The notes under the pieces: model-generated
Told to the model about the DNA's origin: nothing
The model's database searches: none
The model's input: the letters and a program-made list of their open reading frames with translations, nothing else
In this document: positions 26,979 through 36,929 of the stretch, piece after piece
How the letters are laid out: every line of letters begins with the position of its first letter
Position numbering within the stretch: the first letter of the stretch is position 1
Translations under genes and position numbers: made by a program
Source: Escherichia sp. E4742
GTDB taxonomy: Bacteria > Pseudomonadota > Gammaproteobacteria > Enterobacterales > Enterobacteriaceae
Reading direction: 5' to 3'
Assembly (NCBI RefSeq): GCF_005843885.1
Contig: NZ_CP040443.1
Coordinates: forward strand, 2,480,001-2,544,000
DNA: 64,000 nucleotides

Positions 26979-27118
26979 ACTTTAATTGTATGCCGCCTCC
27001 GTATCTTCGCCAGTGCAAAAAGACGTTTTTTAGCCGCAATATTTTTGCCATCTTGCACGATTTTTTACTGCAACCCTTCGCTACAAGCTACCTACAAATG
27101 CCGTAATTTTGCGCATCG

Positions 27119-27134
27119 ACGATAACGTTTGCGC
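27119..27134. promoter_or_regulatory. PurR-like operator 1 of ghxP
   Basis: ACGATAACGTTTGCGC matches ACGCAAACGTTTGCGT at 13 of 16 positions. It lies upstream of the candidate promoter. ghxP imports guanine and hypoxanthine, the PurR corepressors. Confidence 0.7.
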
Positions 27135-27194
27135 ATCAATTGCCTGGTTTTTCATCGTCAATATAAGAAAAGGGAAAAAAGCAGCAAACTTAGG

Positions 27195-27224
27195 TTGAAA
27201 AAGCCGCTATGATCGCCGGATAAT
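27195..27224 (+). promoter_or_regulatory. Candidate ghxP promoter
   Basis: -35 TTGAAA (27195-27200), 18-base spacer, -10 GATAAT (27219-27224). A PurR-like site (27218-27233, 10 of 16) overlaps the -10. Confidence 0.5.
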
Positions 27225-27260
27225 CGTTTGCTTTTTTTACCACCCGTTTTGTATGCGCGG

Positions 27261-27276
27261 AGCTAAACGTTTGCTT
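27261..27276. promoter_or_regulatory. PurR-like operator 3 of ghxP
   Basis: AGCTAAACGTTTGCTT matches the PurR consensus at 12 of 16 positions, about 30 bases past the proposed transcription start. Confidence 0.55.
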
Positions 27277-27389
27277 TTTTGCGACGCCCCACATTGTCGC
27301 AAACCTGGAGCAGGAAGATAACGTTTCGCTGGCAGGGGATTGTCCGCCACGCATCTTGACGAAAAATAAACTCTCAGGGGATGTTTTCT

Positions 27390-28739
27390 ATGTCTACGCC
27401 ATCAGCGCGTACCGGCGGTTCACTCGACGCCTGGTTTAAAATTTCACAACGTGGAAGCACTGTCCGTCAGGAAGTGGTTGCCGGGTTAACAACGTTTCTG
27501 GCGATGGTCTACTCGGTCATCGTCGTTCCGGGCATGCTGGGTAAAGCGGGCTTCCCACCAGCAGCAGTTTTTGTTGCGACCTGTCTGGTTGCCGGAATTG
27601 GTTCTATCGCGATGGGGCTGTGGGCCAATTTGCCGCTGGCTATCGGTTGCGCTATCTCCCTGACCGCGTTTACTGCATTCAGCCTGGTGCTGGGGCAGCA
27701 TATTAGCGTTCCGGTCGCGCTGGGCGCCGTGTTCCTGATGGGGGTGCTGTTTACAGTCATTTCTGCAACGGGTATCCGTAGCTGGATTTTGCGCAACTTG
27801 CCACACGGTGTGGCGCACGGTACGGGGATTGGTATCGGCCTGTTCCTGCTGCTGATTGCTGCGAATGGTGTTGGCCTGGTCATTAAAAATCCGCTCGACG
27901 GTCTGCCGGTTGCGCTGGGTGATTTCGCCACCTTCCCGGTTATTATGTCGCTGGTAGGTTTGGCGGTGATCGTCGGTCTGGAAAAACTGAAAGTGCCGGG
28001 CGGCATTCTGCTGACCATTATCGGTATCTCGATTGTGGGCCTGATCTTCGATCCTAACGTTCATTTCTCCGGCGTTTTCGCTATGCCGTCATTGAGCGAT
28101 GAAAATGGTAACTCGCTGATTGGTAGCCTGGATATTATGGGCGCGCTGAATCCGGTGGTACTGCCGAGCGTACTGGCGCTGGTGATGACGGCGGTCTTTG
28201 ATGCGACCGGAACCATCCGTGCAGTCGCCGGTCAGGCGAACCTGCTGGATAAAGACGGGCAGATCATTGATGGCGGCAAAGCGCTGACCACCGACTCCCT
28301 GAGCAGCGTTTTCTCAGGCCTGGTGGGGGCGGCTCCGGCCGCGGTATACATCGAGTCTGCGGCGGGTACGGCAGCGGGTGGTAAAACCGGTCTGACGGCA
28401 ATCACTGTTGGCGTGCTGTTCCTGCTGATTCTGTTCCTCTCTCCGCTCTCTTACCTTGTTCCAGGTTACGCAACGGCTCCGGCGCTGATGTATGTTGGCC
28501 TGCTGATGTTGAGCAACGTGGCGAAAATCGACTTTGCTGATTTTGTCGATGCGATGGCGGGGCTGGTGACGGCGGTATTCATTGTACTGACCTGTAACAT
28601 CGTAACCGGCATTATGATCGGTTTCGCTACCCTGGTTATTGGGCGTCTGGTTTCTGGCGAATGGCGTAAGCTGAACATTGGTACGGTTGTTATCGCCGCG
28701 GCACTGGTGACCTTCTACGCGGGTGGCTGGGCTATCTAA
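27390..28739 (+). CDS. ghxP: GhxP (YjcD), guanine/hypoxanthine permease
   Basis: Inner-membrane proton symporter of the NCS2/AzgA-like branch with high affinity for guanine and hypoxanthine. 449 residues, 12-14 membrane helices. Family blocks include GLTTFLAMVYSVIVVPGML, ATCLVAGIGSIAMGLWANLP and SSVFSGLVGAAPAAVYIESAAG. ATG 27390 is chosen because AGGGG abuts the ATG at 27381 and is well placed for 27390. PurR-like sites in the leader fit purine control. Confidence 0.96.
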   Translation: MSTPSARTGGSLDAWFKISQRGSTVRQEVVAGLTTFLAMVYSVIVVPGMLGKAGFPPAAVFVATCLVAGIGSIAMGLWANLPLAIGCAISLTAFTAFSLVLGQHISVPVALGAVFLMGVLFTVISATGIRSWILRNLPHGVAHGTGIGIGLFLLLIAANGVGLVIKNPLDGLPVALGDFATFPVIMSLVGLAVIVGLEKLKVPGGILLTIIGISIVGLIFDPNVHFSGVFAMPSLSDENGNSLIGSLDIMGALNPVVLPSVLALVMTAVFDATGTIRAVAGQANLLDKDGQIIDGGKALTTDSLSSVFSGLVGAAPAAVYIESAAGTAAGGKTGLTAITVGVLFLLILFLSPLSYLVPGYATAPALMYVGLLMLSNVAKIDFADFVDAMAGLVTAVFIVLTCNIVTGIMIGFATLVIGRLVSGEWRKLNIGTVVIAAALVTFYAGGWAI

Positions 28740-28755
28740 TCTTTAATAAGATTCT

Positions 28756-28792
28756 GAAAACGGGTGGCAATGGCTGCCCGTTTTTATTTTCT
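28756..28792 (+). terminator. Terminator after ghxP
   Basis: AACGGGTGGC...GGCTGCCCGTT hairpin (about 28759-28781, with G-U pairs) followed by TTTTATTTT. Confidence 0.78.
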
Positions 28793-28888
28793 CCGTACAT
28801 TGTGTGAGCTTTTGCGATATTCTGAAAAAACTGAGAATTCAGGCATAACGCCTTTCTCAAACCATAAAACATCGCAAACAGGGAACGC

Positions 28889-30538
28889 ATGGAAATCTTC
28901 TTTACCATACTGATAATGACCCTCGTGGTTTCGCTGTCCGGGGTGGTCACTCGTGTCATGCCCTTTCAGATCCCGCTTCCGCTTATGCAAATCGCCATTG
29001 GTGCGCTACTGGCGTGGCCGACGTTTGGTTTGCATGTGGAGTTTGATCCTGAACTCTTTTTAGTTTTGTTTATCCCGCCGCTGCTGTTTGCTGATGGCTG
29101 GAAAACGCCGACTCGTGAATTTCTCGAACATGGTCGGGAGATCTTCGGTCTTGCGCTGGCGCTGGTGGTAGTCACCGTAGTCGGCATTGGCTTCCTCATT
29201 TATTGGGTAGTGCCAGGTATTCCGCTAATTCCGGCCTTTGCGCTGGCGGCGGTGCTCTCTCCGACCGATGCCGTGGCGCTCTCCGGGATTGTTGGCGAAG
29301 GGCGAATACCGAAAAAAATCATGGGCATTTTGCAGGGCGAAGCGTTGATGAATGACGCCTCCGGCCTGGTGTCGCTGAAGTTTGCCGTGGCAGTCGCGAT
29401 GGGGACCATGATCTTCACTGTTGGCGGTGCGACGGTCGAATTTATGAAAGTCGCGATCGGCGGTATTCTCGCGGGGTTTGTGGTGAGTTGGCTATATGGT
29501 CGCTCGCTGCGCTTCCTGAGTCGCTGGGGCGGCGATGAACCTGCGACACAGATAGTCCTGCTGTTCCTGCTGCCGTTCGCCTCTTATCTGATTGCCGAAC
29601 ATATTGGCGTTTCCGGTATCCTTGCGGCAGTTGCTGCCGGGATGACCATTACCCGTTCAGGCGTGATGCGCCGTGCGCCGCTGGCGATGCGTCTGCGTGC
29701 GAACAGCACCTGGGCGATGCTGGAGTTTGTCTTTAACGGCATGGTGTTCTTGCTGTTGGGCCTGCAACTGCCGGGCATTCTGGAGACGTCGCTGATGGCG
29801 GCAGAGATCGACCCGAACGTCGAAATTTGGATGCTGTTTACCGACATCATCTTGATTTACGCAGCGCTCATGCTGGTCCGTTTCGGCTGGCTGTGGACGA
29901 TGAAAAAGTTCAGTAACCGCTTCCTGAAGAAGAAACCGATGGAGTTTGGTTCGTGGACCACACGAGAAATTCTTATCGCGTCTTTTGCCGGGGTTCGCGG
30001 GGCTATCACCCTGGCTGGTGTGCTCTCTATTCCGCTGCTGTTGCCGGATGGCAACGTCTTCCCGGCGCGTTATGAGCTGGTGTTCCTGGCGGCTGGCGTC
30101 ATTCTCTTCTCGCTGTTTGTTGGCGTGGTGATGCTGCCTGTTCTGCTGCAACACATTGAAGTCGCAGATCATTCTCAGCAGTTGAAAGAGGAACGCATTG
30201 CGCGCGCGGCAACGGCAGAAGTGGCGATTGTGGCGATCCAGAAAATGGAAGAGAGACTGGCGGCGGACACTGAAGAGAATATCGACAACCAGCTGCTTAC
30301 CGAAGTCAGCTCTCGCGTCATCGGTAACCTGCGTCGTCGCGCCGACGGCCGAAATGACGTTGAAAGTTCTGTCCAGGAAGAGAACCTGGAGCGTCGCTTC
30401 CGTCTGGCGGCGTTGCGTTCTGAACGTGCGGAACTTTATCACCTGCGCGCCACGCGGGAGATCAGCAACGAAACGCTGCAAAAGTTGCTACACGATCTCG
30501 ATCTGCTGGAAGCGTTGTTAATTGAAGAGAACCAATAA
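28889..30538 (+). CDS. yjcE: YjcE, CPA1-family Na+/H+ antiporter
   Basis: Predicted inner-membrane sodium/proton antiporter. 549 residues: about 12 helices in the first 430, with the CPA1 motifs FIPPLLFADGW, SPTDAVALSGIVGE and EALMNDASGLVSLKFA holding the ion-binding acidic residues, then a charged cytoplasmic tail rich in Glu/Arg that is likely coiled coil. AGGGAA ribosome site. Ends in a 14-bp terminator shared with the convergent actP. Confidence 0.95.
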   Translation: MEIFFTILIMTLVVSLSGVVTRVMPFQIPLPLMQIAIGALLAWPTFGLHVEFDPELFLVLFIPPLLFADGWKTPTREFLEHGREIFGLALALVVVTVVGIGFLIYWVVPGIPLIPAFALAAVLSPTDAVALSGIVGEGRIPKKIMGILQGEALMNDASGLVSLKFAVAVAMGTMIFTVGGATVEFMKVAIGGILAGFVVSWLYGRSLRFLSRWGGDEPATQIVLLFLLPFASYLIAEHIGVSGILAAVAAGMTITRSGVMRRAPLAMRLRANSTWAMLEFVFNGMVFLLLGLQLPGILETSLMAAEIDPNVEIWMLFTDIILIYAALMLVRFGWLWTMKKFSNRFLKKKPMEFGSWTTREILIASFAGVRGAITLAGVLSIPLLLPDGNVFPARYELVFLAAGVILFSLFVGVVMLPVLLQHIEVADHSQQLKEERIARAATAEVAIVAIQKMEERLAADTEENIDNQLLTEVSSRVIGNLRRRADGRNDVESSVQEENLERRFRLAALRSERAELYHLRATREISNETLQKLLHDLDLLEALLIEENQ

Positions 30539-30555
30539 CGCTTTGGCGGTGTAAT

Positions 30556-30591
30556 CGGTAAAAAGGTGCAGTACATCGCACCTTTTTACCG
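30556..30591. terminator. Bidirectional terminator between yjcE and actP
   Basis: CGGTAAAAAGGTGC (30556-30569) / GCACCTTTTTACCG (30578-30591), a 14-bp perfect stem with internal A5/T5 tracts. Confidence 0.88.
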
Positions 30592-30620
30592 TTGGTCAGG
30601 TGACCAGAGGCTAGTGGAGA

Positions 30621-32270
30621 TTAATGCGCGCGGCCTTGCTCAACGCCAAAGCCGGTCTGGGAACGGATAAATTGCGCACGGAACAGTTCACGCTCACGCG
30701 CCCCTTCCGCTGAATTATCGGTTGCCGAGAAGAACCAGATGCCGAGGAATGCCACGCTGATTGAGAACAGCGCCGGGTATTCGTACGGGAAGATGGCTTT
30801 TTCGTGACCGAGGATCTGTACCCAAATAGTCGGGCCGAGGATCATCAGCACCACCGCAGTAATCAATCCTAACCAGCCGCCCAGCATCGCACCACGCGTG
30901 GTCAGTTTCGACCAGTACATAGAAAGCAGAATGATTGGGAAGTTACAGCTCGCCGCGATGGCAAACGCCAGACCCACCATGAAGGCGATGTTCTGATTCT
31001 CAAACAGGACGCCGAGGATAATGGCAATCACGCCGAGGATCAGCACGGTAATTTTCGATACCCGCAGCTCTTCACGTTCCGTTGCGCCTTTTTTGAATAC
31101 GTTGGCGTACAGGTCGTGAGAAACCGCCGATGCACCTGCCAGCGTCAGACCTGCAACCACCGCGAGGATAGTGGCGAAAGCAACTGCTGAAATAAAGCCG
31201 AGGAACAGGTTGCCGCCCACCGCATTGGCCAGGTGAACTGCCGCCATGTTGTTACCACCAATCAGATGGCCCGCCGCGTCTTTATATTCCGGATTCGCAC
31301 CGACCAACATGATCGCGCCGAAGCCGATAATAAAGGTCAGGATGTAGAAGTAGCCCATAAATCCGGTGGCGTAGAACACGCTCTTACGTGCTTCGCGGGC
31401 ATCGCTGACCGTAAAGAAGCGCATCAGAATATGCGGCAAGCCAGCCGTACCAAACATCAGTCCAAGCCCCAGAGAGAGCGCAGAGATTGGATCTTTCACC
31501 AACCCGCCCGGCTTCATGATGTCGACACCTTTTGGGTGTACCGCCATCGCTTCGCTGAACAGATTGTTGAAGCTAAAGCCGACGTGTTTCATCACCATAA
31601 AGGCCATAAAGCTGGCACCGAACAGCAACAGAACGGCTTTGATAATCTGTACCCAGGTGGTCGCCAGCATGCCGCCGAACAGAACGTACATCATCATCAG
31701 CACGCCGACCAGCACCACGGCAATGTGATAGTTAAGGCCAAACAGCAGTTCAATCAATTTACCGGCGCCGACCATCTGGGCGATAAGGTAAAGCGCCACC
31801 ACCACCAGAGAACCACAAGCCGAAAGAATACGAATCGGCCCTTGTTTCAGGCGGTAAGAGGCTACATCGGCAAAGGTATAGCGGCCCAGGTTACGCAGAC
31901 GTTCAGCAATCAGGAACAGAATGATTGGCCAGCCTACCAGGAAGCCCAGCGAGTAGATCAGCCCGTCATAGCCGGAAGTAAACACCAGCGCGGAGATCCC
32001 CAAAAATGAGGCGGCAGACATATAGTCCCCGGCAATCGCCAGCCCGTTCTGGAAGCCAGTGATATTGCCGCCTGCGGTGTAGTAGTCATTACGAGAACGT
32101 ACGCGTTTTGACGCCCAGTAGGTAATGCCGAGCGTGAACACGACGAAAATCAGGAACATAATAATCGCCTGCCAGTTTGTTGGCTGGCGCTCAACGGCCC
32201 CGCTAATAGCATCCGCGGCGTTAGCTGCGAAAGGGAGTGTGGCGGCAAGCGCCGTCAGAACTCTTTTCAT
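30621..32270 (-). CDS. actP: ActP, acetate/glycolate permease
   Basis: Sodium:solute symporter family permease for acetate and glycolate at low concentration. 549 residues, about 13-14 helices after an N-terminal hydrophobic leader (VLTALAATLPFAANA) that may be cleaved. SSS-family blocks: AGDYMSAASFLGISALVF and GFISAVAFATILAVVAGL. The start overlaps the yjcH stop by 4 bases (ATGA), so translation is coupled. Third gene of acs-yjcH-actP. Confidence 0.97.
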   Translation of the reverse strand: MKRVLTALAATLPFAANAADAISGAVERQPTNWQAIIMFLIFVVFTLGITYWASKRVRSRNDYYTAGGNITGFQNGLAIAGDYMSAASFLGISALVFTSGYDGLIYSLGFLVGWPIILFLIAERLRNLGRYTFADVASYRLKQGPIRILSACGSLVVVALYLIAQMVGAGKLIELLFGLNYHIAVVLVGVLMMMYVLFGGMLATTWVQIIKAVLLLFGASFMAFMVMKHVGFSFNNLFSEAMAVHPKGVDIMKPGGLVKDPISALSLGLGLMFGTAGLPHILMRFFTVSDAREARKSVFYATGFMGYFYILTFIIGFGAIMLVGANPEYKDAAGHLIGGNNMAAVHLANAVGGNLFLGFISAVAFATILAVVAGLTLAGASAVSHDLYANVFKKGATEREELRVSKITVLILGVIAIILGVLFENQNIAFMVGLAFAIAASCNFPIILLSMYWSKLTTRGAMLGGWLGLITAVVLMILGPTIWVQILGHEKAIFPYEYPALFSISVAFLGIWFFSATDNSAEGARERELFRAQFIRSQTGFGVEQGRAH

Positions 32271-32581
32271 GATGCTTGTACCTCATGCAGGACTTCATTA
32301 TTCAGACGGTCGAATTCGCCGTTCGCCCGCCAGATGTAGATACCAGTGAGAACAAAGGAGATAACAATTACCCCAACGCCAACGGGAATACCGCGTGTGA
32401 CGCTGGTGTTCGGATTCAGCGGGGTGCCCAGCCAGCCGGGCGCGAAGGCGATCAGTAAAATAAAGCTGATATAAACTGCCAGCATAATAATCGACAGTAT
32501 GGTGGCAAACCGTTGCCGTTTTTCGACTAACTCCCTGAAATGCGCATTGTCTTCTATCCGCTGATAAATCGTACCATTCAT
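32267..32581 (-). CDS. yjcH: YjcH, DUF485 membrane protein
   Basis: 104-residue inner-membrane protein with two helices (about 28-50 and 65-88), DUF485 family, always next to ActP-type permeases and probably an accessory subunit. ATG 32581 follows CTGGAG; a GTG one codon earlier is also open. It is separated from acs by the 91-base REP array, so its mRNA level may differ from acs. Confidence 0.94.
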   Translation of the reverse strand: MNGTIYQRIEDNAHFRELVEKRQRFATILSIIMLAVYISFILLIAFAPGWLGTPLNPNTSVTRGIPVGVGVIVISFVLTGIYIWRANGEFDRLNNEVLHEVQAS

Positions 32582-33096
<515 letters not shown>

Positions 33097-35055
33097 TTAC
33101 GATGGCATCGCGATAGCCTGCTTCTCTTCAAGCAGCTTTTCGACCACGCCTGGATCGGCAAGCGTCGAGGTATCGCCCAGGTTGCTGGTATCGCCCGCCG
33201 CAATTTTGCGAAGAATACGGCGCATAATTTTGCCTGAGCGGGTTTTAGGCAGGGAGTCGGTCCAGTGCAGCACGTCTGGCGTTGCCAGCGGGCCAATCTC
33301 TTTACGCACCCAGTTGCGGACTTCTGCGTACAGTTCTGGTGACGGTTCCTCCCCGTGATTAAGCGTGACGTAGGCGTAAATCGCCTGGCCTTTAATATTG
33401 TGCGGAATACCCACCACGGCGGCTTCGGCAATCTTCGGATGCGCTACCAGTGCTGATTCAATCTCCGCCGTCCCCAGACGGTGACCAGAGACGTTCAGCA
33501 CGTCGTCCACACGCCCGGTGATCCAGTAATAGCCATCTTCATCTCGACGCGCGCCGTCGCCGCTGAAATACATATTTTTGAAGGTGGAGAAGTAGGTCTG
33601 TTCAAAACGTTCGTGATCGCCAAACAGCGTACGCGCCTGACCCGGCCAGGAGTCGGTGATCACCAGACTGCCTTCAGCGGCACCTTCTTGTGGATTACCT
33701 TCGTTATCCACCAGCGCCGGTTGTACGCCGAAGAACGGACGCGTCGCAGAACCGGCTTTCAGTTCGGTCGCCCCAGGCAGCGGCGTAATCATGAAACCGC
33801 CAGTTTCGGTCTGCCACCAGGTATCGACCACCGGGCATTTCTCGTTGCCGATCTTCTTCCAGTACCACTCCCACGCTTCCGGGTTAATTGGCTCGCCCAC
33901 GGAACCGAGAATACGTAGCGACGAACGGTCGGTGCCTTCAATCGCTTTATCGCCTTCCGCCATCAGTGCGCGAATCGCCGTTGGCGCGGTGTAAAGAATA
34001 TTGACCTGATGCTTATCCACCACCTGCGCCATACGGGCAGGCGTCGGCCAGTTCGGTACACCTTCAAACATCAGCGTCGTCGCGCCGCAGGCCAGCGGGC
34101 CGTACAGTAAATAACTGTGTCCGGTAACCCAGCCCACATCAGCGGTACACCAGTAGATATCGCCCGGATGATAATCAAAGACATATTTAAAGGTCAGCGC
34201 CGCGTACACCAGATAACCGCCGGTAGTGTGTAGCACGCCTTTCGGCTTACCGGTAGAGCCGGAGGTGTAGAGAATAAATAGCGGATCTTCTGCGTTTACT
34301 TCTTCCGGCTGGTGCTGATCGCTGGCTTGCTCAACCAGGTCGTGCCACCACAGGTCGCGCCCTTCCTGCCAGTCAATTTTTCCGCCAGTACGCTTCAGTA
34401 CCACCACATGTTCAATGCTGGTGACGTTCGGGTTTTTCAGCGCGTCATCGACGTTTTTCTTCAGCGGAATACTGCGCCCGGCGCGCACACCTTCGTCGGA
34501 AGTGATCACCAACCGTGAGTTAGAATCGATAATGCGTCCGGCAACGGCTTCCGGCGAGAAACCGCCGAAAATCACCGAATGCACCGCGCCAATGCGGGCG
34601 CAGGCCAGCATCGCGACTGCGGCTTCCGGCACCATCGGCATATAAATCGCGACTACGTCACCTTTTTTAATGCCCAGCTCGAGCAGGGTATTGGCGAAGC
34701 GGCAGACGTCGCGGTGCAGCTCTTTATAGCTGATATGTTTGCTCTGACTGGCGTCATCGCCTTCCCAGATAATAGCGGTACGATCGCCGTTTTCTTGCAG
34801 ATGACGGTCGAGGCAGTTTGCCGCCAGATTCAGCGTGCCGTCTTCGTACCATTTAATGGACACATTACCGGGGGCAAAGGAGGTGTTTTTCACCTTCTGG
34901 TACGGTTTGATCCAGTCGAGAATTTTTCCCTGTTCGCCCCAAAAGGTATCTGGTGCGTTAATTGATTGTTGGTACATCGCCTCGTACTGCTGAGGGCTTA
35001 TCAGGCAATGGTCTGCGATGTTGGCAGGAATGGTGTGTTTGTGTATTTGGCTCAT
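33097..35055 (-). CDS. acs: Acs, acetyl-CoA synthetase
   Basis: AMP-forming enzyme activating acetate via acetyl-AMP; the high-affinity acetate scavenging route. 652 residues. ATP/AMP-binding motif YTSGSTGKPKG (about 265-275), WWQTETGG block, and the acetylation-controlled lysine Lys609 in PKTRSGKIMRR. AAGGAGAAC ribosome site. First gene of acs-yjcH-actP. The known promoters and CRP, Fis and IHF control lie in the gap shared with nrfA. Confidence 0.98.
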   Translation of the reverse strand: MSQIHKHTIPANIADHCLISPQQYEAMYQQSINAPDTFWGEQGKILDWIKPYQKVKNTSFAPGNVSIKWYEDGTLNLAANCLDRHLQENGDRTAIIWEGDDASQSKHISYKELHRDVCRFANTLLELGIKKGDVVAIYMPMVPEAAVAMLACARIGAVHSVIFGGFSPEAVAGRIIDSNSRLVITSDEGVRAGRSIPLKKNVDDALKNPNVTSIEHVVVLKRTGGKIDWQEGRDLWWHDLVEQASDQHQPEEVNAEDPLFILYTSGSTGKPKGVLHTTGGYLVYAALTFKYVFDYHPGDIYWCTADVGWVTGHSYLLYGPLACGATTLMFEGVPNWPTPARMAQVVDKHQVNILYTAPTAIRALMAEGDKAIEGTDRSSLRILGSVGEPINPEAWEWYWKKIGNEKCPVVDTWWQTETGGFMITPLPGATELKAGSATRPFFGVQPALVDNEGNPQEGAAEGSLVITDSWPGQARTLFGDHERFEQTYFSTFKNMYFSGDGARRDEDGYYWITGRVDDVLNVSGHRLGTAEIESALVAHPKIAEAAVVGIPHNIKGQAIYAYVTLNHGEEPSPELYAEVRNWVRKEIGPLATPDVLHWTDSLPKTRSGKIMRRILRKIAAGDTSNLGDTSTLADPGVVEKLLEEKQAIAMPS

Positions 35056-35448
35056 GCTTTTGTTCTCCTTGTAGGATGTTAATAATATGTGTCATAAGCG
35101 TTAAATGTAGGGGTATTGGCAGTTTTGTTTAGTATTTGGGCGGCAGATCACGCAAAAGTAGAATTGTGCAAATAAACGACAGGATTATTTTTGAAGGACA
35201 CCAACAAAAGTTGGCATTTTCTTTCTGGAACATGCAGTTATGCATGTGTTTGAAATGGAGGAAATTATCGACTAACTCTAAAGTGGTATTTTACATGCAC
35301 TTACAATTGATTAAAGACAACATTCAGCATGTGGTTATTTGTTACACATAGGGGCGAGCAATGTCATGACAGTGTATGTGCGGTTACTGTCATGAAAAAA
35401 CAATAAAAACTGCCATTGCCTCAATGGCAAAATTTGGATAAAGCCCCT
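35056..35448. promoter_or_regulatory. acs-nrfA divergent control region
   Basis: 393 AT-rich bases between divergent operons. In E. coli this segment binds CRP, Fis and IHF for acs and FNR, NarL/NarP, IHF and Fis for nrfA. I can place only the FNR site (35307-35320) with confidence. Confidence 0.75.
35307..35320 (+). promoter_or_regulatory. FNR site of the nrfA promoter
   Basis: TTGATTAAAGACAA matches TTGAT-N4-ATCAA at 8 of 10 positions. Its centre (35313.5) would put the nrf start near 35355 if bound at -41.5, about 94 bases before the nrfA ATG. Confidence 0.75.
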
Positions 35449-36885
35449 ATGACAAGGATAAAAATAAACGCACGCCGTATCTTCAGCTTGTTGATTCCTT
35501 TTTTCTTTTTCACTTCTGTTCACGCTGAACAAACGGCCGCTCCCGCGAAACCTGTAACTGTGGAAGCGAAGAACGAAACCTTTGCCCCGCAGCATCCCGA
35601 TCAATATCTCTCCTGGAAAGCCACCTCGGAACAGTCAGAGCGTGTTGACGCGCTGGCGGAAGATCCTCGGCTGGTGATCCTGTGGGCGGGGTATCCCTTC
35701 TCGCGCGATTACAACAAGCCGCGCGGACATGCCTTTGCTGTGACCGATGTCCGTGAAACCCTGCGTACCGGTGCGCCGAAAAACGCTGAAGATGGTCCGC
35801 TACCGATGGCATGCTGGAGTTGTAAAAGCCCGGATGTGGCGCGTCTGATCCAGAAAGACGGAGAAGATGGCTACTTCCACGGTAAATGGGCGCGCGGCGG
35901 CCCGGAAATCGTCAACAACTTAGGTTGTGCCGACTGCCATAACACCGCTTCGCCAGAGTTCGCCAAAGGCAAGCCGGAGTTAACACTTTCACGTCCGTAT
36001 GCGGCTCGTGCGATGGAAGCCATTGGTAAACCTTTTGAGAAAGGCGGACGCTTCGACCAGCAGTCAATGGTCTGCGGTCAATGCCACGTGGAATATTACT
36101 TTGACGGTAAAGATAAGGCCGTTAAATTCCCGTGGGATAACGGCATGAAAGTCGAAAACATGGAGCAGTATTACGACAAAATTGCCTTCTCTGACTGGAC
36201 TAACTCCCTGTCAAAAACACCAATGCTGAAAGCGCAGCACCCGGAATATGAAACCTGGAGTGCGGGTATTCACGGCAAGAACAACGTGACCTGTATCGAC
36301 TGCCATATGCCGAAAGTGCAGAACGCCGAAGGCAAACTCTACACCGACCATAAAATTGGCAATCCGTTTGATAACTTCGCCCAGACTTGTGCGAACTGCC
36401 ATACCCAGGACAAAGCTGCCTTGCAAAAAGTGGTCGCGGAACGTAAGCAGTCGATTAACGACCTGAAAATCAAGGTTGAAGATCAACTGGTTCACGCTCA
36501 CTTCGAAGCGAAAGCGGCGCTGGACGCAGGCGCGACAGAAGCCGAAATGAAGCCGATTCAGGACGATATCCGTCATGCCCAGTGGCGTTGGGATCTGGCG
36601 ATCGCTTCCCACGGTATTCATATGCACGCACCGGAAGAAGGTCTGCGGATGCTCGGTACTGCGATGGATAAAGCGGCGGATGCGCGTACCAAACTGGCGC
36701 GCCTGCTGGCGACCAAAGGCATCACCCATGAAATCCAGATCCCGGATATCTCGACCAAAGAGAAAGCCCAGCAGGCAATTGGCCTGAACATGGAACAAAT
36801 CAAGGCCGAGAAGCAGGACTTCATCAAAACGGTGATCCCGCAGTGGGAAGAGCAGGCACGTAAAAACGGTCTGTTAAGCCAATAA
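35449..36885 (+). CDS. nrfA: NrfA, periplasmic pentahaem nitrite reductase
   Basis: Cytochrome c552 that reduces nitrite to ammonium by six electrons during anaerobic respiration. 478 residues from ATG 35449; signal peptide 1-26 ends SVHA. The active-site haem uses the unusual CWSCK with lysine as ligand; the other four are CADCH, CGQCH, CIDCH and CANCH. Eleven codons open upstream are not part of the known protein. First of the nrfABCDEFG operon; nrfEFG attach the CWSCK haem. Confidence 0.99.
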   Translation: MTRIKINARRIFSLLIPFFFFTSVHAEQTAAPAKPVTVEAKNETFAPQHPDQYLSWKATSEQSERVDALAEDPRLVILWAGYPFSRDYNKPRGHAFAVTDVRETLRTGAPKNAEDGPLPMACWSCKSPDVARLIQKDGEDGYFHGKWARGGPEIVNNLGCADCHNTASPEFAKGKPELTLSRPYAARAMEAIGKPFEKGGRFDQQSMVCGQCHVEYYFDGKDKAVKFPWDNGMKVENMEQYYDKIAFSDWTNSLSKTPMLKAQHPEYETWSAGIHGKNNVTCIDCHMPKVQNAEGKLYTDHKIGNPFDNFAQTCANCHTQDKAALQKVVAERKQSINDLKIKVEDQLVHAHFEAKAALDAGATEAEMKPIQDDIRHAQWRWDLAIASHGIHMHAPEEGLRMLGTAMDKAADARTKLARLLATKGITHEIQIPDISTKEKAQQAIGLNMEQIKAEKQDFIKTVIPQWEEQARKNGLLSQ

Positions 36886-36929
36886 CCCCGTTCCGCCTCG
36901 CAAGGGGCGGAAAACACAATGGAGTGAAT

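Larger units (their letters stand above)
26979..27389. other. SraL-ghxP intergenic region and ghxP leader
   Basis: About 400 bases without protein genes. It holds the SraL promoter, a candidate ghxP promoter, three PurR-like sites, and a leader hairpin TTTGCGAC (27278-27285) / GTCGCAAA (27296-27303). I see no riboswitch I can name. Confidence 0.6.
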
